The notes: a model not told the origin generated them from the sequence alone. 64,000 bases of DNA from Gemmatimonadota bacterium (GCA_026387915.1 JAPLKS010000020.1:1-64000), one strand, 5' to 3'. Counted from the first letter of the stretch, positions 16,242 to 25,670 are shown. Numbers and translations: made by a program.

Positions 16242-19200
16242 ATGTTCCTCTCCGATATCAGTATCAAGCGTCCGGTGTTCGCCACCATGATGATGGTGGC
16301 GCTCGTCGTGCTCGGTGTCGTCTCGTATAAACGACTTGCCGTCGACGAATATCCCGACGTCACATATCCCACGATCAGCGTCTCGGTGAGTTATCCGGGC
16401 GCCTCGCCCGAAGTGGTCGAACGTGACGTCTCGCGTCCCATCGAGACGGCGCTCAACACCGTCGACGGCCTATACGAACTGACGTCCACGTCGTCCGAAG
16501 GCTCGGCCAACGTCCGCCTGCAGTTCAAGCTCGGCATTGATCCCACGCGCATGCAGCCGGAGGTGTCGGCCAAGGTCGGCCGCATCCGGCGTCAGTTGCC
16601 GCGCGACATCAACGAGCCCACCATCTCGCGCTACGATCCCAACGATCAGCCGATTCTCACGGTGGCGATGTCGAGTTCCGAGCGGTCGCTCCGCGAACTC
16701 ACCGATCTCGGCGATCAAGTCATTCGGCCACGCCTCGAGTCGGTCAACGGCGTCGGCGGCGTGCAGCTCAACGGCACCGCCACACGCGAAATCCACGTCG
16801 AGGTTGACCCGAACGCGCTGCGCGCCGCCGGACTCACCCCAGACGTTATTTCGAGTGCGCTCGCCCGTGAAAACCAGGAAGTGCCAGCGGGCCGTATCAA
16901 AAAGGGCGACAACGAACGCGCCGTGCGTGTCACGGGGCGCGTCACCGACCCCATCGCCTTTCAAGATGTTGTGGTCGTCGTGCGCGCGGGCACGCCGATT
17001 CGCGTGCGCGATCTCGGCCACGTGATCGACACGATCGCGGAACGTCGCTCGGCGTCGTTCGTTGGACGCGGTGATAAGACGACGCCGACCCTCTCGCTTG
17101 ACGTCCTGAAGATCTCGGGCTCCAACACGGTCGCGGTCGCCAATAACGTCAAGGCTGTGATCGGTGACATCGAACGCCAGCTTCCGGCCGACGTGCGGTT
17201 GACGCTCACGCGTGACGACTCGCGACACATCAAGGATTCTCTCGCCGACGTACAGCTCACCATCGGACTTGGTGCGGTCCTGACGGTGATGATCATTTAT
17301 CTGTTCCTGAACTCGTGGCGCTCGACCGTGATCACCGGGCTCACGCTCCCGGTGTCCATCATCTCGGCGTTCTTCGCCATGTTTGCGCTCGGGTTTACGA
17401 TCAACACGATGACGCTGCTCGCACTCTCGCTCGCCATCGGGTTGCTCATCGATGACGCGATTGTCGTGCGCGAAAACATCGTGCGTCATCTCGGGATGGG
17501 CAAAGACCATCACCGCGCGGCCAAGGACGGCACCGACGAAATCGGATTGGCCGTCTTCGCCACCACGCTCGCCGTGGTTGCCGTGTTCATTCCTGTCGCC
17601 TTTATGGGCGGCACGATCGGCAAAATTTTCTATCAGTTCGGCATGACGGTCGCCTTCGCCGTGCTGGTGTCGCTCTTTGTCTCATTTACGCTCGACCCCA
17701 TGCTCTCGAGCGTCTGGCACGACCCCGAAGCCATGCAGCACGGTGGCGATGCGTGGCGCAGCGCCGGCTTTATCCGCAAAATCGCCCTGCGTTTTGATCG
17801 CTGGTTCGAACGCACTGCGGATCGTTACCCCCACATGCTCGCAACCGCGCTCCGTCACCGTGGGATCGTCGTAGTCGGCGCGCTCGCATCCATTGCCTTG
17901 GCCGCCGTTATCATTCCGCGCCTAGGCTTCACCTGGATGCCGGACTTCGACGGTGGCGAGTTCAACGTGAGTTTCCGCGTGGCACCAGGCTCGAGCCTGA
18001 GCTACGTCATCGCGCGCGGTAAACCGATGGACGACTTCATCCGCTCGATGCCCGAAGTGGATTTCACCGCGTTCTCGAACGGCGGACGCGGCGGCGGCAT
18101 CAATAACGGCAATATCAGCGTACGGCTGAAGCCGCGGAACCAGCGCAAGCGCTCACAGTTCGAGGTGCAGACCGCGCTGCGCGCCCAACTCTCAAAGTTT
18201 CCTGGCATCAGCGCCAGCATCGGCCAAACGCCGACCATTTTCGGCGGACGCGGCGCGCCAATCACAGTCAATGTGCAGGGCCCGGAACCGGCCCGCCTCA
18301 AGCTCATTGCGAGCCAAGTACTCGAGGTGATGAAGCGCATTCCCGGTATCGCCGAACCGCAGTCGAGCGACGAAGGTAGTGTGCCACAGCTCAACGTGAG
18401 CGTGGACCGGCAGCAGGCCTGGGCCGCCGGCCTCGGCATCGCCAGCATTGCTAGCACCCTGCAACCGCTGTTTACCGGCCAGCGCGCCACCGTCTGGCAG
18501 GATCCGCTCGGCTATTCGCACGACGTGGTCGTGATTTATCCCGACTCACTACGCTCAAGCGCGGCGGATGTCGCCAATATTCCAGTAAACGGATCTGGGA
18601 TCGACAGCCGCACCGGGCTGCCCGCGGTCGTGCCGCTGTCGCAGGTCGCGGATGTGGTGCCTGGCGTCGGACCGCAGTCCATCGAACGCCGAGCCCTCGA
18701 ACGGCAGATTCGCATCAACGCACAGGTGCTCCCCGGGGCGCCCGTAGGTGATATCGCCGACGTGGCCCGTGCCGCCATCGACTCGCTCGTCCTGCCCCCA
18801 GGCTACCGCACCGTCTTCACGGGAAGCGTGCAAGAACTCAACGACACCAAGGGGTACGTGGCGGAGGCGCTCGCCCTCGCCGTCGTATTCATCTATCTGA
18901 TTTTGGCCTCGCTGTTTGGATCGTTCCTCCAACCACTGGCCATCATGATCTCCCTCCCACTGAGCTTCCTCGGCGTGGGACTTGGGCTCCTGGTGACGCG
19001 GGGCACGATGAATGTCATGTCCATGATCGGCATCATCATGCTCATGGGACTCGTCACCAAGAACGGCATTCTGCTGTTGGATTTCGTCAACCAACGCCGC
19101 GCGGAGGGCGAAGACCGTCTGGCCGCGATTCTTGAGGCCGGTCGTATTCGTCTCCGCCCGATCATCATGACCACCGTGGCGATGATTTTCGGCATGCTCC

Positions 19201-19442
19201 CGCTGGCCTTCGCCATCGGCGAAGGCGCGGAGCAGCGGGCCCCGATGGCCCATGCGGTGATCGGTGGGTTGATCACCTCCACGCTCTTGACGTTGTTCGT
19301 AGTGCCCGTGGTGTATACCTTGCTCGACGATATGGCAGTGTGGGTTGGGGGCGGACGCCGACCGGTCGCTACCACGGAAACGGAGTCGGAAAATGAGTCG
19401 GGAGCGGTACTCGCAGCAGTCGACGCGCGCTCCCACGCTTGA
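16242..19442 (+). CDS. RND multidrug efflux pump, inner-membrane permease (AcrB/HAE1-like)
   Basis: 1066 residues with the usual two repeats of membrane helices and large periplasmic porter loops. It starts FLSDISIKRPVFATMM, typical of the family. The proton-relay Asp pair appears in GLLIDDAIVVREN near residues 402-414. The second half has LVTKNGILLLDFVNQRR near 945. Such pumps export drugs, dyes or metabolites using the proton gradient. It is the last gene of a TolC-adaptor-pump operon, 24 bp after the adaptor. A flexible acidic C-terminal tail follows the last helix. The substrate cannot be told. Confidence 0.95.
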   Translation: MFLSDISIKRPVFATMMMVALVVLGVVSYKRLAVDEYPDVTYPTISVSVSYPGASPEVVERDVSRPIETALNTVDGLYELTSTSSEGSANVRLQFKLGIDPTRMQPEVSAKVGRIRRQLPRDINEPTISRYDPNDQPILTVAMSSSERSLRELTDLGDQVIRPRLESVNGVGGVQLNGTATREIHVEVDPNALRAAGLTPDVISSALARENQEVPAGRIKKGDNERAVRVTGRVTDPIAFQDVVVVVRAGTPIRVRDLGHVIDTIAERRSASFVGRGDKTTPTLSLDVLKISGSNTVAVANNVKAVIGDIERQLPADVRLTLTRDDSRHIKDSLADVQLTIGLGAVLTVMIIYLFLNSWRSTVITGLTLPVSIISAFFAMFALGFTINTMTLLALSLAIGLLIDDAIVVRENIVRHLGMGKDHHRAAKDGTDEIGLAVFATTLAVVAVFIPVAFMGGTIGKIFYQFGMTVAFAVLVSLFVSFTLDPMLSSVWHDPEAMQHGGDAWRSAGFIRKIALRFDRWFERTADRYPHMLATALRHRGIVVVGALASIALAAVIIPRLGFTWMPDFDGGEFNVSFRVAPGSSLSYVIARGKPMDDFIRSMPEVDFTAFSNGGRGGGINNGNISVRLKPRNQRKRSQFEVQTALRAQLSKFPGISASIGQTPTIFGGRGAPITVNVQGPEPARLKLIASQVLEVMKRIPGIAEPQSSDEGSVPQLNVSVDRQQAWAAGLGIASIASTLQPLFTGQRATVWQDPLGYSHDVVVIYPDSLRSSAADVANIPVNGSGIDSRTGLPAVVPLSQVADVVPGVGPQSIERRALERQIRINAQVLPGAPVGDIADVARAAIDSLVLPPGYRTVFTGSVQELNDTKGYVAEALALAVVFIYLILASLFGSFLQPLAIMISLPLSFLGVGLGLLVTRGTMNVMSMIGIIMLMGLVTKNGILLLDFVNQRRAEGEDRLAAILEAGRIRLRPIIMTTVAMIFGMLPLAFAIGEGAEQRAPMAHAVIGGLITSTLLTLFVVPVVYTLLDDMAVWVGGGRRPVATTETESENESGAVLAAVDARSHA

Positions 19443-19496
19443 CGCAACGAGTCGCGTAGTGTATTCAGCGGTAGTGAAAGAGCCATTTCAAATGAC

Positions 19497-19502
19497 AGGA
19501 GG
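19497..19502 (+). promoter_or_regulatory. Shine-Dalgarno AGGAGG of the H1-like gene
   Basis: A perfect AGGAGG with 5-nt spacing to the ATG at 19508. This stands out because many neighbouring genes lack such a site, and it suggests high expression of this basic protein. Confidence 0.85.
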
Positions 19503-19507
19503 CAACC

Positions 19508-20257
19508 ATGGCGCGCGGTGATGAAGTGACAAACGAGCGCATGTACGGCGACGGCGACGACGACGAGCCGGCAAGCTTTAGCGGCGGCAGCGCGGGCATC
19601 CCGTACGATGACGACGAAGACGAAGACGGCGGCTGGGCCATCAACAAGGACCATAGCGATTCGCTGTGGGACAGCGCCGAAGACAACGATGACGATGACG
19701 ACGCCGAGCCGGAACTCGTCGACGCCGGCGAAAGTGCCGACGAAGAAGAATCCGACCTGTTCGACGGTGGGCTCAGCGCCCCCCGCCGGCGCGGGCGTCG
19801 TCCGAACGCAGAAAAAGCTGCTGAAAACGCGGCATTTGGGCTCCCACCAGTAGTGGTGGTGCCCGCTGCAGCAGCCCCGAAGGCCAAAGCCGCGGCGGCG
19901 AAGCCGGTTGCAAAGCCGGCTCCAGCGGCTAAACCAGTCGCTAAACCAGCGGCCAAACCAGTTGCAAAAGCAGCGGCGAAGCCGGCGGCAAAAGCCAAAG
20001 CCGTCGCTAAAAAGCCGGCGAAGCCAGTAGCAAAGGCCAAGCCCGTCGCAAAGGCCAAGCCGGCAGCGAAGAAGCCGGCAGCCAAAGCCAAGAAAGTAGT
20101 CAAGGCAAAAAAGGCGGCGAAGCCCGTAGCCAAGGCCAAAAAGAAGGTCGCCCCCAAAAAGGCCGTCAAAGCCAAAAAGCCGGCCCCAAAGAAGGCCGTT
20201 AAGGCCAAAAAGCCCGCCCCCAAGAAGGCGGTCAAGAAAGCCAAGCCCAAGAAGTAG
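19508..20257 (+). CDS. Histone H1-like protein: acidic N-terminal half, Lys/Ala/Pro-repeat C-terminal half
   Basis: 249 residues of low complexity in two opposite halves. Residues 1-95 are rich in Asp/Glu (runs such as DDDEDEDGG and DDDDDAEPE). A basic patch PRRRGRRPN near residue 93 links to residues 115-249, which consist of KPVAK, KAKPA and KKPA repeats. The C-terminal half matches the style of bacterial H1-like and AlgP/Hc1-type proteins that bind DNA by charge. The acidic half could shield or self-associate with the tail; that is inference. A strong Shine-Dalgarno and a strong terminator make it an isolated transcription unit, directly before a MerR-like gene and a replication-initiator-like gene. 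Confidence 0.82.
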   Translation: MARGDEVTNERMYGDGDDDEPASFSGGSAGIPYDDDEDEDGGWAINKDHSDSLWDSAEDNDDDDDAEPELVDAGESADEEESDLFDGGLSAPRRRGRRPNAEKAAENAAFGLPPVVVVPAAAAPKAKAAAAKPVAKPAPAAKPVAKPAAKPVAKAAAKPAAKAKAVAKKPAKPVAKAKPVAKAKPAAKKPAAKAKKVVKAKKAAKPVAKAKKKVAPKKAVKAKKPAPKKAVKAKKPAPKKAVKKAKPKK

Positions 20258-20284
20258 CCGACATCCGGTACTTCATCTTGAATA

Positions 20285-20328
20285 GCGCACGGCGGGGTGC
20301 AAGCACTGCACCCCGCCGTGCGCGTTTT
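20285..20328 (+). terminator. Rho-independent terminator after the H1-like gene
   Basis: A perfect 16-bp GC-rich stem (GCGCACGGCGGGGTGC with its complement) with a 7-nt loop, followed by GTTTT. It is one of the strongest hairpins in the window. Confidence 0.9.
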
Positions 20329-20383
20329 AAGTCGAGATGGCCGTTCGCTCGAAGTTTGCCTCCACGAGCGTTATTGTTGGTCA

Positions 20384-20929
20384 ATGGCTGAATCGCCCGT
20401 CGCCCTGCTCCGCGCTCACGCGCGGCACGCTCCGTGGAATGCCCGCGGACTAGCGGCGCACGCCACGGCGCTTGTGGACGCAGCTGGTATGCGACCCACT
20501 AACGCCTCGGCACGGGCCGCGCCGAGCGCGCGTGCGGTACGCTTTTATGTCGCCAACGGACTGATTGACCATCCGCAGGGAAAAGGAACGGCGGCAACGT
20601 ATCTGTACCGTCACCTGCTCCAACTCCTCGCCATCAAGGTCCGACAGCGCGAAGGCCATGCCCTCGAGGCAATTAAAATCGAGATGGCAGGCCTCAGCGG
20701 CGACTTGCTCGAAAAACGAGTGGCACAGTCGCTCGCCCGCGCACTGGATGGCGGTGCCGAAGAAGTGGTCCCGCACGACGACGAGCGCACCGTAAGCTGG
20801 CGTCGCATTCCGGTGGCAGATGGTGTCGAACTACACGTGCGCGACGATGTCGCCGCCGCACGCGACGACGCGGTGGTGGCAATGCGTGAGTCGGTCCGTG
20901 CCGCGCTGGGGCGCGAGGACGTCAGGTGA
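20384..20929 (+). CDS. MerR-like helix-turn-helix transcription regulator
   Basis: 181 residues from the ATG at 20384. An earlier in-frame ATG at 20297 lies inside the preceding terminator and is rejected. Residues 45-115 fit a MerR-type winged helix: ARAVRFYVANGLIDHP, then a wing (KGTAATYLY) and a helix (LLQLLAIKVRQREGHALEAIKIEMAGLSGDLLEKRV). No metal-binding Cys is present, so the signal is unlikely to be a heavy metal. The C-terminal 60 residues are acidic and unassigned. TATTGT lies 6 nt before the ATG and there is no Shine-Dalgarno. The RPA-like gene follows after 42 bp and is probably co-transcribed. Confidence 0.75.
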   Translation: MAESPVALLRAHARHAPWNARGLAAHATALVDAAGMRPTNASARAAPSARAVRFYVANGLIDHPQGKGTAATYLYRHLLQLLAIKVRQREGHALEAIKIEMAGLSGDLLEKRVAQSLARALDGGAEEVVPHDDERTVSWRRIPVADGVELHVRDDVAAARDDAVVAMRESVRAALGREDVR

Positions 20930-20971
20930 CGCCGTCGTGAATAGGGTCCATCCCCTAGTCATCACGAGCGC

Positions 20972-21820
20972 ATGATGGCCACCGCGCGGCGCCAGCTCGC
21001 TCGCCTCGTTCTCCTCGACCGCTCGCTCGAATTACTTCCACTGTTTCGACTGAGCGATTCCGCCGAGGACGGCGCCATCGACTTTACCACATCCTCGGGC
21101 GCTCGGTGGCGCGTACTTCCAGCGCCGGGCGAGCGCCTGCCGGGAACGTTCGATCAGGATGTGTATGTCGAACTCCTGCGTCGGTATCAAGAAGCCGGAG
21201 CCCCGTCGGACGGCGCCGTGAGTTTTACCCTGCACGCCTTCCTCCGCTCGATGGGCCGCCGCGTGGATGGCCGCACGTATGAACAGCTACGCGCGGCCCT
21301 CACGCGGCTTCACCGCACCACGCTCGAGAGTGACGGCGCGTACGACGACGCCGTGAGCGGCACCAAGTTGCAGTCGCAGTTCACGGTGCTCTCCACCGTA
21401 CAGATTGACCGCCGCCGACAGACGGATCGCGATCAGCTCGCGCTTTTCTCGACACTCACTAATAACGAGCCCGGCGACGCACGCGTGGTGATTGCCTCGG
21501 TGTTGCGCGCCAACATCTCGGCAGGTCACACCACGACACTCATCGCACCACGCTATTTCGCACTGAACTCACCGGTCGCACGCCGCATCTATCGGCTACT
21601 TGAGGGCGTCCGTGTGACGGTCGGCAATTCCTGGGACGTGGACCTGGACGAACTTGCGAATCAGGTACCGTTGATTCAACGGTTTCCGTCGCATCTCCAG
21701 CGCGTCCTACAACCGGCACACGAGATGCTCGTGGCAGCGGGATTGCTTCGCGAAGCACAGTTTGTACAGGAAGGGCGCGCCTGGAGGGTAAATTATCAAC
21801 TCGGCGCGAAGGCGAGTTAA
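20972..21820 (+). CDS. Replication initiator protein A (RPA)-like protein
   Basis: 282 residues. The pattern LELLPLFRLSDS near the start, the SFTLHAFLRSMGR block near 88-101, ALTRLHRTTLES near 110, and TLIAPRYFALNSPVARRIYRLL near 190 resemble the RPA family of plasmid-type replication initiators (a winged-helix DNA-binding fold). The family call is from memory of the pattern. In a chromosome it may act as a DNA-binding regulator or be a relic of a plasmid-like replicon. No iteron array was found around it. It sits directly after the MerR-like gene. Confidence 0.6.
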   Translation: MMATARRQLARLVLLDRSLELLPLFRLSDSAEDGAIDFTTSSGARWRVLPAPGERLPGTFDQDVYVELLRRYQEAGAPSDGAVSFTLHAFLRSMGRRVDGRTYEQLRAALTRLHRTTLESDGAYDDAVSGTKLQSQFTVLSTVQIDRRRQTDRDQLALFSTLTNNEPGDARVVIASVLRANISAGHTTTLIAPRYFALNSPVARRIYRLLEGVRVTVGNSWDVDLDELANQVPLIQRFPSHLQRVLQPAHEMLVAAGLLREAQFVQEGRAWRVNYQLGAKAS

Positions 21821-21961
21821 ACGGCTAGGTCGTTGCGGCGTAGAGAGTTATCACGTTTTCCGCCGAAATTTCACAACTATACTGTCTCGGAACGTTCCTT
21901 TGCGTGGAGCGTAGAGACAGGGTATTCTCCTGTTCCCTTATAGAGTCGGTCGGTTATTCCT
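21821..21961 (+). other. Intergenic region between the RPA-like gene and the protease gene
   Basis: 141 bp without a gene. It contains GTAGAGAG (21840-21847), GTAGAGAC (21911-21918) and TATAGAGTC (21940-21948), a loose direct-repeat pattern. A possible promoter for the protease combines TTTGCG (21899-21904) with TATTCT (21923-21928), 18 bp apart. No clear terminator and no iteron array is seen. Confidence 0.3.
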
Positions 21962-23566
21962 ATGACGTCCCCCTCCCGCAAAGCGGCGCTTCTCTGCCTC
22001 CTTCTCGTCCCTCTCGTGGGGGGCGCTTTTGCCATCCAGGAGCGGACGGCTCAGTCGGGCGAGCGCCTGTTTAGTCAGGTGCTCTCGCTGATCAACGACA
22101 AGTTCGTTGACTCGATCGAAGTGGGGTCGCTGTACGAAAAAGCAGCCCGCGGTCTTGTCGCCGAATTGAAGGATCCGTACGCCGAACTGTATTCGCCCAA
22201 GCAGCTTGAGGCCTTCAACCAGACGACCGGCGGATTCTACGCCGGCGTGGGGATGCAGATCGAGCCGCAAGATGGCAACATCGTCATCTCCAAAGTGTTT
22301 CCGCACACACCGGCTGAAGAAGCGGGCATTCGCATCGGCGATCGCATCGTCGGCGTCGACTCGCAAAGCACGCGTGGCTGGAAGACCGAACAGGTTTCGA
22401 GCAAACTCAAGGGCCCGCCGGGCACAAAAGTCACCGCGCGTTTTTCGCGCCCCGGAAACAGTGAAGTCTTCGCCGTGCAGTTCACGCGGCGTGTCGTGCG
22501 CATTCCGGCGGTGCCGTATGCGATGATGCTCGAAGGGAAGGCGGCGTACATCCCCGTCACGGGCTACAGCGAAACCGCATCCGAAGAAGTGGCGCAGAAT
22601 CTCCAGCGCCTCGTGGGCGAAGGTGCCAAGTCGATCATTCTCGACTTGCGCGGAAATCCGGGTGGCTATCTCGAGCAAGCCATCACGATGAGCAACATCT
22701 TCCTGCCCAAGGGCAAGGAGATCGTCGCGGTGCGCGGGCGCGGGGAACCGGATCAGGTGCACGTCACGACGGCGAGCCCGATGGTGCCGACCCTGCCGAT
22801 CGTCATTCTCACTGACGGCTACACGGCGTCGGCATCGGAAATCGTCGCTGGCGCGCTACAGGATCACGATCGCGCCCTCATCATCGGCACGACCTCGTTC
22901 GGTAAGGGACTCGTGCAGTCGATGTATCGCCTCGACGGCGGCTACGCCATCAAACTCACGACCGCCAAGTGGTATACGCCGAGCGGCCGTTCGATTCAGA
23001 AGGACCGCAAGCTGCTCGACGACGGCTCGCTCGTGGAATCGCATCCGGATTCAATGGAAAGCGACTCCGCACGAAAGGCGCGCCCCAAGTTCAAGTCCGA
23101 TGGGGGTCGCGTGGTGTACGGCGGTGGCGCCATCACGCCCGACGTGATCGTCCCATACGATACGCTTCCGACGGTCGAGCAGAAGCTCTCGCGCGCCCTG
23201 CTCTCCAAGCAGCAGGATGCGTACCTCGCGCTCTACGACTACGCCTTCGAACAGAAGGCCAACGTGAAGTCCGACTTCACGCTCACGCCGGAAATGCGTG
23301 AAGAGTTCTATCAGCGACTCGTCAAGCGCGGCCTCGTCATCGACAAAAAGGACTGGGCGGCGGGAATTCGGTACATCGATCGCACGCTCGACAGCAAGAT
23401 TTCGAGCATCGCGTTTGGCGACAGCACCGCCAAGCGTCGTGACTTGCACGAAGACCGGCAGTTGCTCCGCGCGCTCGAGTTCCTCAAGAAGGGGCCGACC
23501 ACGCGCGAACTCCTCGCACTCGCGGGCAACACGCCGGCCCCAGCCACGAAGAAAGCCAACCCGTAA
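21962..23566 (+). CDS. C-terminal processing peptidase, S41 family, with PDZ domain
   Basis: 534 residues. An N-terminal signal or anchor segment (LLCLLLVPLVGGAFAIQ) is followed by a helical region and a PDZ domain near residues 85-165 (VGMQIEPQDGNIVISKVFPHTPAEEAGIRIGDRI). The S41 catalytic core carries the Ser in GYTASASEIVAGAL near 289 and the Lys in SFGKGLVQS near 314, forming the Ser/Lys dyad. Such CtpA/Prc enzymes trim or degrade envelope proteins. The C-terminal 150 residues are extra and helical. The PD40 protein follows after 18 bp. Confidence 0.93.
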   Translation: MTSPSRKAALLCLLLVPLVGGAFAIQERTAQSGERLFSQVLSLINDKFVDSIEVGSLYEKAARGLVAELKDPYAELYSPKQLEAFNQTTGGFYAGVGMQIEPQDGNIVISKVFPHTPAEEAGIRIGDRIVGVDSQSTRGWKTEQVSSKLKGPPGTKVTARFSRPGNSEVFAVQFTRRVVRIPAVPYAMMLEGKAAYIPVTGYSETASEEVAQNLQRLVGEGAKSIILDLRGNPGGYLEQAITMSNIFLPKGKEIVAVRGRGEPDQVHVTTASPMVPTLPIVILTDGYTASASEIVAGALQDHDRALIIGTTSFGKGLVQSMYRLDGGYAIKLTTAKWYTPSGRSIQKDRKLLDDGSLVESHPDSMESDSARKARPKFKSDGGRVVYGGGAITPDVIVPYDTLPTVEQKLSRALLSKQQDAYLALYDYAFEQKANVKSDFTLTPEMREEFYQRLVKRGLVIDKKDWAAGIRYIDRTLDSKISSIAFGDSTAKRRDLHEDRQLLRALEFLKKGPTTRELLALAGNTPAPATKKANP

Positions 23567-23584
23567 CCCTTGCCGCATCCTCCC

Positions 23585-24637
23585 ATGATCCGTCGCACTT
23601 CCCTCGCGGTCGCCCTGCTCTGCTCGGCGACCGCGCTGTACGCTCAGACTTCCATTGCCCGCACAGCTGACGCGGGCGAAGAGCGGCATTTCGCCAACAT
23701 CAAGCAGCTGACCAACGGCGGCACGAACGCCGAGGCGTATTTCTCGCGCGACGGTCAGTGGATCACTTTTCAGGGCACGCCGGAAAAGAACGGGCACGCC
23801 TGCGACTTGCAGTACGTGATGAAGACCGACGGCACGGGTCTCAAGCGCGTTTCGCCGCTCGCCGGCAAGACGACCTGCGGCTGGTTCCTCAACGACGGCA
23901 AGCGCCTCTTCTTTGGGTCGTCGCACGCCGCCGATTCACTCTGCCCGCCGTCGCCGGATTATTCCAAAGGCTACGTGTGGGGCATTGACCCGTTCGACAT
24001 TTTCACGGTCAATCGCGACGGTACGGGGCTCAAGCGCCTCACGAACTACGACACGTACACCGCCGAAGGGGTGCTCTCCCCGGACGGCAAGCGCATTGTG
24101 TTCACGTCACTCAAGGGCGGCGACCTCGACATCTACACGATGAACGTCGACGGCACCAACGTGAAACAGCTGACCACCCTTCCGGGCTATGACGGCGGCC
24201 CGTGGTGGTCGCCCGACGGTAAGCAGATTGTGTATCGCGCGTATCACCCCACCGATTCGTTGGAGTTGAAGGATTATCGCGATCTGCTCAAGCAGCGCAT
24301 GATCCGGCCGAACAAGATGGATCTGTTCATCATGAACGCCGACGGCAGCAACAATCATCAGGTCACGAACTTGGGCGGCGCGAGCTTTGGGCCGTCGTGG
24401 TCAATCGACGGCAAGAAGCTCATCTTCTCGTCCAACTACAAGAATCCCAAGAGCCGCAACTTCGATCTGTTTATGGTCAACCTCGACGGCTCCGGCCTGG
24501 AGCAGATCACGACCAACGAAGAGTTTGACGGCTTCCCGATGTTCAGCCCCAACGGCAAGAAAATCATCTGGGCCTCCAACCGCCACGCGACGAAGGAACA
24601 CGAGACCAATCTGTTCATCGCCGACTGGAAGCCCTGA
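23585..24637 (+). CDS. Secreted PD40/TolB-like beta-propeller protein
   Basis: 350 residues from the ATG at 23585, which begins a clear signal peptide (MIRRTSLAVALLCSATALYAQ). A TTG 15 bp earlier is possible but less likely. The body repeats the PD40 blade motif: YFSRDGQWITF, VLSPDGKRIVF, WWSPDGKQIVY, SWSIDGKKLIF and MFSPNGKKIIW. The folded protein should be a periplasmic propeller like the TolB C-domain or the propeller of prolyl oligopeptidases, without a catalytic domain. It shares an operon with the upstream protease, so a role in envelope protein handling is plausible but unproven. Confidence 0.85.
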   Translation: MIRRTSLAVALLCSATALYAQTSIARTADAGEERHFANIKQLTNGGTNAEAYFSRDGQWITFQGTPEKNGHACDLQYVMKTDGTGLKRVSPLAGKTTCGWFLNDGKRLFFGSSHAADSLCPPSPDYSKGYVWGIDPFDIFTVNRDGTGLKRLTNYDTYTAEGVLSPDGKRIVFTSLKGGDLDIYTMNVDGTNVKQLTTLPGYDGGPWWSPDGKQIVYRAYHPTDSLELKDYRDLLKQRMIRPNKMDLFIMNADGSNNHQVTNLGGASFGPSWSIDGKKLIFSSNYKNPKSRNFDLFMVNLDGSGLEQITTNEEFDGFPMFSPNGKKIIWASNRHATKEHETNLFIADWKP

Positions 24638-24680
24638 GCACACACCGGCACCACTACACCCCCATCGCCTTCGTGACCCG

Positions 24681-25670
24681 ATGAGCATTCTCGACATCCC
24701 CGCCCTGCGCGAAGGCGATCGTGTACAGCACGAGTTGATGGTGCGTGTGCGCGAGGACAAAACCACCAAGAACGGCGACCCCTTCGCCGCATTGCAAATG
24801 GGAAACGCCACCGGCACCATTGGCGCCAATGTCTGGAAGGAGCAACTCCCGCTCCTCGACGGCGTGAAATCAGGTTCGGTGGTGCAGGTCATTGGCGCGA
24901 TTGAGAACTATCAGGGACGTCGGCAGATCAAGCTGACCTCAGTGCGCGTGGTCGCGCCGTCCGCGGTGAACACCGACGCTTTTCTGCCGCGCATCAAGCA
25001 GGACCCCGCCAAACTCTGGCACGACATCGATAGCTGGCGCGCCGCGATCAAATCAAAGGCACTCCGCACGGCCGTCGACTGTTTCTTTGCCGATGACACC
25101 TTTCGCGCACGCTTTGAGCGCGCGCCCGGCGCACCGCGCGGACACCATGCACTGGTCGGTGGACTGCTGGAGCACGTGGTTGAAGTGGCAGCAATGGCAC
25201 GGACCGCCGCGCAAACCATGGGTGGCAACGTCGACCTCGTCACCGTCGGCGCGCTCCTGCACGACATCGGTAAAGTGGAAACGTATTCCATTGGCGCCGG
25301 TGGCTTCGACTACACGCAGCAGGGGCTCCTCCTGCAGCACATCGTCCTCGGCTCCCTGATGCTCGATCGCCGCCTGCGTGCGCTCCCCGTGGGTACGCTC
25401 ACCGACGCACAGGAAACGGAACTGCACCACTTTATTCAGTCGCACCACGGACAGCCCGAGTACGGCGCCGCCGTGCGCCCCATGACACTCGAGGCGGAGT
25501 TGCTGCACTGGGCCGATCAAATGTCGGCCAACGGCAACAACTTCAACGACGCGATGGATGACGCGGAGCTGTTTCCGGGGAGTGAGGAATTTTCAGTGAA
25601 GAAAGCGTGGCGCCTCGACCGGAAAGTGTGGCGGCGCAGCCATGGGTGGAACGATCCGCTCAATGGTTGA
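24681..25670 (+). CDS. YhaM-type 3'-5' exoribonuclease (OB-fold plus HD domain)
   Basis: 329 residues. The N-terminal OB-like nucleic-acid-binding fold spans about residues 1-95 (GNATGTIGANVWKEQ...GRRQIKLTSVRV). An HD hydrolase domain follows with GHHALVGGLLEHVVEVA near 153-170 and the metal-binding HD pair in LLHDIGKVE near 191-199. The combination and length match YhaM/CBF1 family exoribonucleases, known for trimming RNA ends. The ORF is open further upstream, but the conserved start is the ATG at 24681. The stop overlaps the next gene. Confidence 0.88.
   Translation: MSILDIPALREGDRVQHELMVRVREDKTTKNGDPFAALQMGNATGTIGANVWKEQLPLLDGVKSGSVVQVIGAIENYQGRRQIKLTSVRVVAPSAVNTDAFLPRIKQDPAKLWHDIDSWRAAIKSKALRTAVDCFFADDTFRARFERAPGAPRGHHALVGGLLEHVVEVAAMARTAAQTMGGNVDLVTVGALLHDIGKVETYSIGAGGFDYTQQGLLLQHIVLGSLMLDRRLRALPVGTLTDAQETELHHFIQSHHGQPEYGAAVRPMTLEAELLHWADQMSANGNNFNDAMDDAELFPGSEEFSVKKAWRLDRKVWRRSHGWNDPLNG

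Noticed and set aside
19860-20257. CRISPR-like or satellite repeat
   Set aside because: The periodicity comes from codons for Lys/Ala/Pro repeats in an open reading frame with ribosome site and terminator.
20297-20383. N-terminal extension of the MerR-like protein
   Set aside because: It runs through the terminator hairpin of the H1-like gene and has no ribosome site.
21840-21960. Replication origin with DnaA boxes or iterons next to the RPA-like gene
   Set aside because: TTATCACG is not a true DnaA box, and the GTAGAGA-type repeats are few and irregular.
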